A stretch of 39,103 nt of DNA from Marinifilum sp. (GTDB lineage Bacteria > UBA9089 > CG2-30-40-21), in contig DYDG01000015.1 of NCBI GenBank assembly GCA_020717845.1, positions 1-39,103 on the forward strand, read 5' to 3'. Shown here one piece after another: positions 17,010 to 25,400 of this stretch. The notes under the pieces are model-generated. The model was not told the DNA's origin. It did no database searches and saw nothing but the letters and a program-made list of their open reading frames with translations. Each line of letters starts with the position of its first letter. Position 1 is the first letter of the stretch. Both the position numbers and the translations under genes were made by a program.

Positions 17010-17777
17010 ATGAGAATCTATTTGAAACCGTTAAGTCTCCTTCTTATTCTATCTTTGTTTAACCTGACAGGTTGTGTAGGAACAACACCATATCGTATGA
17101 ATAATTTTTTTATCACTGACTCAATAAATAAATTAGAACAGACAAAAATAGCAGTTTTGCCCTTTGAGAATTTGACTGCTAATAAGCAAGCCGGTCTCTC
17201 AGTTACAGATGAGTTCAATCTCCAATTAGGCAAACTCGGTAAGTTTGACTTAGTCGAACGAATAAGGATAGATGAACTTTTTAAGGAGCAGGATCTTCCC
17301 AAAGATAGAATTGATGAGGCAACCGCAGTTAAAATCGGCAAGATGCTTGGTGCTCAGGCAGTTGTTTTAGGGGTAATTACTAAATATAAATCTCGTGAGC
17401 AAGAGGAACAGATAGCCCAATCACAACAATCTACAACGATTCCTGTGATCATAGAAAATAAAAGTTGCTCAAAGAAAGAGGATAAAGAGGAAGGTGACTG
17501 GTTAAGTGCACTTCTCGTTACTGGAATGATAATTACAATTGTTGGAGGTATTGTCTATATTTCATTCCTACAACCATCAGCTGAGGTAGGAATCAGTGTG
17601 AGAATGATTGATGTCGAGACAGGTCAACAACTATGGCAGGCAAGGGATACATTTAAAGGCAATCGTCCATCTATAAAATCATTGGTTACAACAAAGGAAG
17701 AACGTAAAAGATTACGAAAAGATATTGATTTCTTGAGCCGACTGCTATGCCAGGAATTGGCTGAGACACTTAAATAA
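17010..17777 (+). CDS. CsgG/LpoB-like lipoprotein, paralogue of the preceding gene with an internal TM-containing insert
   Basis: Lipobox LTGC; near-identical core block 'TDEFNLQLGKLGKFDLVERIRIDELFKEQDL'; extra segment 'DWLSALLVTGMIITIVGGIVYISFL'. Confidence 0.75.
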   Translation: MRIYLKPLSLLLILSLFNLTGCVGTTPYRMNNFFITDSINKLEQTKIAVLPFENLTANKQAGLSVTDEFNLQLGKLGKFDLVERIRIDELFKEQDLPKDRIDEATAVKIGKMLGAQAVVLGVITKYKSREQEEQIAQSQQSTTIPVIIENKSCSKKEDKEEGDWLSALLVTGMIITIVGGIVYISFLQPSAEVGISVRMIDVETGQQLWQARDTFKGNRPSIKSLVTTKEERKRLRKDIDFLSRLLCQELAETLK

Positions 17778-17787
17778 TGGAAGAGGG

Positions 17788-17898
17788 AAGGCACACGATG
17801 AGCTGATAATATGTCGAAAAACTTTGCCTAACCCCTAATCCCTAATCCCTAACCCCTTCCCAGCAAGGCACACAAGGAGCTGATAATATGTCGAAAAA
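17788..17898 (+). repeat. Direct repeat of a ribosome-binding/start region (17788-17821 and 17865-17898)
   Basis: AAGGCACACgatGAGCTGATAATATGTCGAAAAA vs AAGGCACACaagGAGCTGATAATATGTCGAAAAA; 34 nt with 2 mismatches. Confidence 0.85.
17827..17856. repeat. Short (C)CCTAAY tract between the direct repeats
   Basis: CCTAACCCCTAATCCCTAATCCCTAACCCC read directly. Confidence 0.8.
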
Positions 17899-20071
17899 GG
17901 TAAAGCAAAAACCAAAGGCAGCACAAAAAATCCAAGGACAAGAAAAAGGAAAAGAAAAATCCTGGCTGCCGATAGAGACAGGGATTGAGGCTGTCAGGGT
18001 AAAGGGAATGGAATACCTGTGGGGAATATTGATATTCCTTGGTGTGCTTGGATGTTATCTTCATCTGCTCCCTCCAACCGTAACCTTTAGCGATAGCGGT
18101 GATTTTATTACCTGTGCCTATACACTGGGCATTGCCCATCCTACCGGGTATCCTACATGGACAATGCTGGGACACATACTTACCTGGATTCCATTGTCAA
18201 ATATCGGGATGCGGGTTACATTGCTTTCATGTATCGCTGGTGCCTTAGCCGTGATGCTGGTTTATTTTTGCCTGCTTAAACTAACCAGAAAATTGGTGAT
18301 CTCTATCGTTGGAGCAGGTGTTTTTGCCTTTTCCTACACCCATTTTCGTGTATCACAGATAGCTGATGTTTATTCACTCTATGTCTTTTTTGCTGCTCTG
18401 GTTGTCTTGATACTGCTCATCTGGCGTGAAACAAAAAAATCGTTTCATCTATATCTTGGAGCATTTGTTTATGGGCTTGGCTTTACCAATCACCTTTTAA
18501 TCATTACCCTTTTCCCGGCAATAATCTATCTAATCTGGACAGTAGACAGAAGTAGAGACGCAAAATTTTGTGTCTCTGCCTTTTCTGCCCGTAGCATGGG
18601 TATGTTGACCCTGTGCTTCTTTCTGGGCTTACTCCCCTATAGCTATCTGCTTATTAGAGGGTTTCAGCAGCCATTGATTGACTGGGGGGAGCCAACCACT
18701 ATCACCAGCTTTTTGCGGCTTATTACCGGCGGAATTTACAAAGAGAGCATGTTTAAGGAGGCTTCTTCCCCTTCTCAATTATGGGAAACATATGGGTATC
18801 ATCTTTACCTTCTGGGAAAGCAATTTACGTTCTGGCTTTCACCATTTATCATCCTGGGATTATGGAAGCTCTACCGCACAAGCCTCAGCCTGCTGATATT
18901 TTTGTGCCTTATCTTTTTGTGTAACACACTCTATGCACTTGGATTACAAAAGGTTATCCAGGGATTAATAGACCATGAATCATATCATTTACCATCAATT
19001 ATGGTTATGTCCATACTGCTGGGATATGGGATACTATTTGTGTGTGAGCTGATTAAACCCAAAAAGATTGCCTATTTCCTTGCATCTCTCTTGCCAATCA
19101 TTCCCTTAACCTCGTATTATCATCAAGCAGATGTGAGCAAATATTTCTTTGCTCATGACTATGGCATGAATCTGTTGAGGCATCTCCCAAAAAAGGCAAT
19201 GATGTTTAATCAAGTAGACTATAACGTGTTTCCATTGTGGTATCTCCAGTATGTGGAGAATGTTCGTCTGGATGTTCCGGTATTTAGTGTCTTATTCCTG
19301 ACCAGGCCATGGTATGTGGAAAGGATTCTTAAACTCTATCCTGAGGTCGCTTTGGGCTGCAAGCCAACCGATCCATACAGCCAGATATTTTCCAGTATCA
19401 TTAACAACAATGCCAATGATTATCAGATCTACTTTACCCATGATTTTGCTACTCAAAAGGATGCAAATGCTCCTATGCCCAATGAGGCAGTCAAGGATGG
19501 TATCCTTTACTGTCTGCGAGGCAAGGGGACAGGGGAAGAATTAGCCTATAACTATCGTGGGGTATTTGACCCATGTATTTATAAAGAGGTGTGGGCGGAT
19601 GAGGTCATAGGTGTTTATGGATATTATTATGCCTGGCTGGGACAGGAGGCTCTTCAAGGCAACAATTTTCCCAAAGCAATTAATTACCTAAAAAAGGCAA
19701 TGGAGTTTGACAAGGATAATGTCTCTTATTACCCTAACCTTGCCCTTGCCTATAATTCTCAAAAGAAACATACAGAGGCAATATCTATCCTGAAACAAGG
19801 GGTAAAGATACATGCAGATAAGGTTGAAATATGGTATCATCTGGCAATGACATATTACTACATGCAGAAATATGATGAAGCCATATCTAACCTGCAGCAC
19901 GCACTGAGTATTAATCCAAACGATGCCTCAAGTTATGACCTGCTTGGTGTTTGTTATCATTTTAAGGGGCAAAAGCAGCAGGCCATTGAGGCAATCCAGA
20001 CAAGCCTGAGACTCAATCCCTCCTCGCAGGAGGCAATGATGCATTTAGGGATGATTCAGGGGCAGCAGTAA
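17888..20071 (+). CDS. DUF2723 (GT117-like) polytopic membrane protein with C-terminal TPR repeats
   Basis: 'LPPTVTFSDSGDFITCAYTLGIAHPTGYPTWTMLGH' DUF2723 signature; multiple TM segments; C-terminal TPRs. Confidence 0.87.
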   Translation: MSKKVKQKPKAAQKIQGQEKGKEKSWLPIETGIEAVRVKGMEYLWGILIFLGVLGCYLHLLPPTVTFSDSGDFITCAYTLGIAHPTGYPTWTMLGHILTWIPLSNIGMRVTLLSCIAGALAVMLVYFCLLKLTRKLVISIVGAGVFAFSYTHFRVSQIADVYSLYVFFAALVVLILLIWRETKKSFHLYLGAFVYGLGFTNHLLIITLFPAIIYLIWTVDRSRDAKFCVSAFSARSMGMLTLCFFLGLLPYSYLLIRGFQQPLIDWGEPTTITSFLRLITGGIYKESMFKEASSPSQLWETYGYHLYLLGKQFTFWLSPFIILGLWKLYRTSLSLLIFLCLIFLCNTLYALGLQKVIQGLIDHESYHLPSIMVMSILLGYGILFVCELIKPKKIAYFLASLLPIIPLTSYYHQADVSKYFFAHDYGMNLLRHLPKKAMMFNQVDYNVFPLWYLQYVENVRLDVPVFSVLFLTRPWYVERILKLYPEVALGCKPTDPYSQIFSSIINNNANDYQIYFTHDFATQKDANAPMPNEAVKDGILYCLRGKGTGEELAYNYRGVFDPCIYKEVWADEVIGVYGYYYAWLGQEALQGNNFPKAINYLKKAMEFDKDNVSYYPNLALAYNSQKKHTEAISILKQGVKIHADKVEIWYHLAMTYYYMQKYDEAISNLQHALSINPNDASSYDLLGVCYHFKGQKQQAIEAIQTSLRLNPSSQEAMMHLGMIQGQQ
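18554..18577. repeat. In-frame palindrome AGAGACGCAAAATTTTGTGTCTCT inside the DUF2723 gene
   Basis: Inverted repeat closely matching the intergenic palindrome GTAGAGACGCAAAATCTTGCGTCTCTAC at 35580-35607. Confidence 0.85.
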
Positions 20072-20143
20072 TCAGAAATAGAACGAAATAGAACACGGAT
20101 AACACGGATTAGACAGATTTTCACAGATTGATTTTTAGTAATA

Positions 20144-20294
20144 GTTCACCGCAGAGACGCAGAGGCACAGAGAAATTAACAAAAATTAGAATCCAGAACA
20201 CAGAAAGGCAAAAAGAAAGAATCTGTAGTCTCTCATCTGTGCTCTGTCCTCTAATTTTTTCTCAGCGTCTTTGCGTCTCTGCGGTTAGCTGAAC
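20144..20294. repeat. Long imperfect palindrome GTTCACCGCAGAGACGCAGAGG...GCGTCTCTGCGGTTAGCTGAAC between convergent genes
   Basis: Inverted ends read directly; lies between the DUF2723 and KUP stops. Confidence 0.8.
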
Positions 20295-20305
20295 GGTTAC
20301 GATTT

Positions 20306-22126
20306 TTATATCTCTACGCGGGTAATTACACCATGCAGTTTATTTGAAGGAAGTTTGTAGAACTGACCAAAGGATGGGGTTAAATCCTTAATCATGGCAA
20401 ATATCTTCCAGATAACGTTTCCAGTGGCAATATCGTCAAGGCCATAGAAGATTGCCTTAGGATTTATTTCGGCCTGCTGTAATATCTCACCTACATCGAT
20501 AATCTGCATGTATCCCAGTTGTATCTCAAATACACTTATACCTTCTGCAAGGTCCTCTTTGAAAAAACCTATGGCTTCAAAAGGGTCATCCAGCGTGGTT
20601 ATGGAGACAAACACATTATCCTCATAGATGATATTGTTGGTAAACATGGTATTAGCAATATACGGCGGGATAACCTTTGTCCCTCTGGTGAAGAAAATGG
20701 CTGTGCCTTTAATCTTATTCATTGTTTTATATGCCTCATTATATTTTTCAAGAAAAACATCAACATCCAGCATCTTAATTGTGTTATAAAGAGTTTTCTG
20801 TCCCAGGGTATAAATCATAATTATGCCAAATGGAATTAATGCCAGGATAATTGACCAATAACCGCCATGAGGTATTTTATATATATTTGATGCCATAAAT
20901 ATTGCAGCTACAACAGTCACGAAGAAAGAGATGATGGCTGATGGGATTTTGCCTTTTAACCAGAATATCCAGACCATCATAATCCCGGTTAGGACCATTG
21001 TTCCTGTAACCGCAAGTCCATAAGCCGCACTGAGACGGTGTGATTCCTTAAACTCATACATAATAAATAAAACAGCCCCTAATAAAAACCAATTCACCAC
21101 TCCAACATATACCTGTGATTTTAACTTAGCAGATGTATAATCAACCTTAAGCAGAGGCATGATATGGGTTGTTATCCCTTGATATACAATGGAAAACATT
21201 CCGCTAATCAAAGCCTGTGAGGCGATAACTGTTGCTATTACACTGAGAATAAGGAATGGAACATAGAGAGATTGTGCCTGATGAAATACCATGGCAAAAA
21301 GAATGTTCTGTGCCTCTGGATGCTGAATAACATAAGCACCCTGTCCAAGATAAGTTAGCAAGAGGGCAGCAAACACAAAATACCAGGCATTAACAATGGG
21401 TTTTCGTCCTAAATGTCCCATGTCAGCGTATAATGCCTCACCACCTGTGGCACAGAGGATAACCCCTGAAAGCACAAAAAAACCGCTAACACCATTTTCT
21501 ATAAGAAACTTAAAGGCATAGTATGGATGAACAGCCATTAGCACTGATGGGTAGTGTGCTATTGCAATAATCCCTGAAATGGCTAATGCTAAAAACCAGA
21601 TGAGCATCAAGGGTCCAAAAACCCTGGCAACCTTTTCCGTTCCCTTACGCTGAAAGGCAAACAATACTATGGCAATTAGAGCAGCAATAAGGATAAGTGT
21701 TGTCTGCTTCGTGCTTTCCAATCCTGGAATCAGAAGCAAGCCTTCGACAGCACTCAATATACTTATGGCTGGGGTAATTATCCCATCACCGACAAAAAGG
21801 GAGATGCCGATAAAGGAAAGCAGGGTAATAAATGCTGCCTGTCTGCTTGACTTCAAAAGGGGAACCAGGATTTCACGAAGCACAATTATCCCGCCCTCAC
21901 CCTTTTTGCCAAGGCTTGTGGCCAGCCAGGCATATTTAACAGTAACAAGCATAATCAAAGTCCAGACAATAAGAGAAAGGACGCCCATCACATTTTCTTG
22001 GGTTGGCTTTGTGAGGAGAAATATAACTGTAAGCGTATATATCGGACTTGTTCCAATGTCTCCAAAGACAAGACCAAGTGATTTTATGATGCCCTTTAGA
22101 GGCGATTCTTTTTCTTTTTCAAGCAT
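20306..22126 (-). CDS. kup: KUP/HAK/KT-family potassium transporter
   Basis: 'LGLVFGDIGTSPIYTL', 'GEGGIIVLREI', 'SFIGISLFVGDGIITPAISILSAVEGL', 'ATGGEALYADMGHLGRKPI'. Confidence 0.95.
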   Translation of the reverse strand: MLEKEKESPLKGIIKSLGLVFGDIGTSPIYTLTVIFLLTKPTQENVMGVLSLIVWTLIMLVTVKYAWLATSLGKKGEGGIIVLREILVPLLKSSRQAAFITLLSFIGISLFVGDGIITPAISILSAVEGLLLIPGLESTKQTTLILIAALIAIVLFAFQRKGTEKVARVFGPLMLIWFLALAISGIIAIAHYPSVLMAVHPYYAFKFLIENGVSGFFVLSGVILCATGGEALYADMGHLGRKPIVNAWYFVFAALLLTYLGQGAYVIQHPEAQNILFAMVFHQAQSLYVPFLILSVIATVIASQALISGMFSIVYQGITTHIMPLLKVDYTSAKLKSQVYVGVVNWFLLGAVLFIMYEFKESHRLSAAYGLAVTGTMVLTGIMMVWIFWLKGKIPSAIISFFVTVVAAIFMASNIYKIPHGGYWSIILALIPFGIIMIYTLGQKTLYNTIKMLDVDVFLEKYNEAYKTMNKIKGTAIFFTRGTKVIPPYIANTMFTNNIIYEDNVFVSITTLDDPFEAIGFFKEDLAEGISVFEIQLGYMQIIDVGEILQQAEINPKAIFYGLDDIATGNVIWKIFAMIKDLTPSFGQFYKLPSNKLHGVITRVEI

Positions 22127-22366
22127 TGAAAAAAACCTCTTCCACCTTAAAAATGAATTTCCTTTAAACTGAAGAAAGGGTATCCGGTAATAGCCTGTTC
22201 ATCATTAATTATATTCCATCTCTTGATAATTGTCAAACAATTTTTGCAGGAAATTTAATGAACAAAGCCTATTAGATGGCTAAAAATGTTTAACACATTA
22301 AAAACAAAGGAAGTTACAGTAGTTGCGATGGAATTCTCAATTTCTCCCTTCCTTTGTTTTTATTTG

Positions 22367-22395
22367 TTGACAATCCATTTATGGTATGATAAAAT
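22367..22395 (+). promoter_or_regulatory. Sigma-70-type promoter TTGACA-N17-TAAAAT
   Basis: Perfect -35, 17-bp spacer and near-consensus -10, about 60 bp upstream of the 1912 aa ORF. Confidence 0.6.
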
Positions 22396-22457
22396 ATCAG
22401 GTATTAGTGAAAGGTGTATCTTGTGTTACAAGTCTTTAATGTGGAGAGTTTCTTTAT

Positions 22458-25400
22458 ATGACCATTAATGCTTGCATTAATAATAAAATACGATGTGCGG
22501 TCATTATTGCCTATTTGTTGTTGTCATGCTTGAATCTTCATGCAGTATCATCACAAATACAAGGAGTGGGCCACTCTGGCGGAGTGAGCCACTCTGACGA
22601 AGTGAGCCCTTCTGGCAATGGTATCGTCTCGATTAAGTCCTTACCGCAATCATCATTTGCCAGAGGAGTGGCTATCTCATGGCCATGCCTTCAACAAGAT
22701 GCCCAGCATACTGGCAGGAGCACCCTTTCTGGACCTGATACCATGCCAATAATAAAGTGGCGTAAGCATGTTCATGGATATATAAGCGGACAGCCGATTG
22801 TTGATGAATCCGGTCGAGTTTATTTTTGCAGTTCAGTAGGTATGTTCTTTGTTGTTAAACCAGATGGCAGCGAGTCTTCAATAAACCTTGGCAGCAGTGT
22901 GGATTCTACCTGTGCCCTGGGGCAATCTGGAACAATCTATGTCTTGTGTAAAGATGGCAGCCTTTGTGCGATTGACAAAGAAACACTGCGTATTAAATGG
23001 AAATATGCTGCCAATGTCCCCTGTTCATGGGCATCTCCTGCTGTTGTGGGTGATATAGATGAAGTAATATACTTTGGCACAAATGACGGTAATCTATATG
23101 CCATAGACAGGGATGGCAGGCTGCTCTGGAAGGTTCTGCTTGGCGCATCTATTCAGTCAACACCAGCTATTGATAAATCAGGAATAATCTATATCTCATC
23201 AAACCTTGGCAGTTTACATGCTGTCTTTCCTGATGGCAAGATAAAATGGGAAAAAGGGATTCGTGTCTCACCGTTCTCTTCCCCATGTATCTCTCCGGAT
23301 AATGAATATATATACGTTACTACCCTTGATAATACCCTTGCTGCCATTGACAAGGATGGCAGTATAAATATCACAGAGATAAATTCCTCTATCTATTCCT
23401 TGCCTGCCTTTGGCCATAATCAGGAGATATACATAGGAACACAGGATGGGCTTTGTATCATTACCCCAAAAGGGATACAGCAGGTTCCTACAGGGGACAT
23501 CTTTCGCTCTCATCCGATAGTGGATGCAAAGGGTGTGGTCTATATTGCCTCCCGTTCTGGAAACATCTATGCTGTCCTTCCTGATGGTATGATAAAATGG
23601 AAATATCAGATTGGAATGACACCCGGACCCATATCTCTTGGTCCGGGCGATACGCTCTATATTGGGGACAGAAATGGTGATGTTTATGGGCTTGTTAGTA
23701 TTCAGAAGGCGTTATCGCAAAAGACGCAAAAAGAGATTAAGCTGCCTGATAGCCCCAAAGATTTGCAAATCTCTCTGAAAGGACTCGAGAATACCCTCTT
23801 CTGGAAGGATACAGGAAACAGAGAGGATGGTTTTATTATCGAACGAAAAACCCCGGACAGTGATTATGCAGAGATAGTCAGGGTAAATAAAAATATCACC
23901 AGCTTTAAGGATACCAATTTGTCTCCGGCTATGGATTATTCCTACAGGGTCTGTGCCTATAATAGCGGTGGTATCTCTAAGTATAGCAATGAGTCGATCA
24001 TTACCACCCCTCAGATGCCGCCATCTGCACCGTTGAACCTTCGGGTCACTGTCCAGGGAGGGACAGGGACAAGCCTTTTGTGGCAGGATACATCGTCTAA
24101 TGAATCAGGATTTCTCCTGGAACGGCTAAAGGGGACAGATGACGAGGGCACATACACAGAACTGTGCCGTCTTACCTCAAATACAGTTGAATATCAGGAC
24201 AACAATCTTTTGCCTGATACAGATTATTCCTATCGGATCCTGGCATACAATGATGCTGGACTTTCAGGATATTCAAATGAGTGCATGGTTCGGACACCAC
24301 AGATTCCGCCATCTGCCCCAGATATGCTTGTCTTAATGAAATTTAATAAACATGAGGTTACCCTGTCCTGGCGTGATAAATCTCAGGATGAGCAGGGCTT
24401 TATCCTTGAAAGAATGACAGACAAAGGGACATGGACAATTCTTTCGACCTTTTCTGTCCTAGAGCCAAACTCTTTGCAGTTTATAGACAAACAGATTAAG
24501 CTGAACAACAGATATTCCTATCGAATATGTGCCTATAACCCTGTTGGCAGGTCAGGATATAGCAATATTCTGGAGATTCACACTATCCCAAATCTACCTG
24601 CCATACCTACTGATCTTAAGGCAGCCTTTGTCTCTGCCAGTGGCGTCCTGCTTACATGGATGGATAACTCTGCTAATGAGAATGGGTTCAAGATAGTTAA
24701 GGCAGTCAAGGGTCAAAAGGATTATAAGCTTGTTTGCACCCTTGCTCCGAATACAACTACCTATGAAGATGCAAGGATAATCCCTGGAACAACATATCTT
24801 TACCGTATCGTTTCCTTTAATGACTTTGGACGAACAGAATATAGTAAACCGATAAGTATCACTATTCCAGCAGCCCCTCCGTCAAAACCAGAGAACATAG
24901 AGGCTTTACTTGTTGAATCAACACGAGTAAAGATTACATGGAAGGATACATCTGTGGTTAAGAGAGGAAGCATCTCTGTCAGAGGAGCTTCCTCATTCAA
25001 AATACAGAGAAAAGATCCTGGCAAAGAAGGATTTGAAACCATTGCTGCGGTTGGGCCTGGCAGCATTTATTATACAGATACAAATCTTTTGCCTGATACA
25101 AACTATTCATATCAGGTAATTTCCTGTAATAAAGATGGAGAAGGGGTATCTGATGCAGTTAATATTAAAACCTCAAGGGGATTGCCACAACCGCCATCAG
25201 GATTGAAGATTATGGATGTTTCTCAAACAGACATTAGTCTCTCCTGGGCTGGAAATTGTAGTGAGACAGGTTTTAGGGTAGAAAGAAGGAAAGGGAATAC
25301 CCCTTATGAAGAAATTGCTATCATGGGTGCAGATATAACAAGCTATAGAGATACAGATGTCATCTCAAATACCACCTATTCCTATCGGGTTTGTGCCTAT

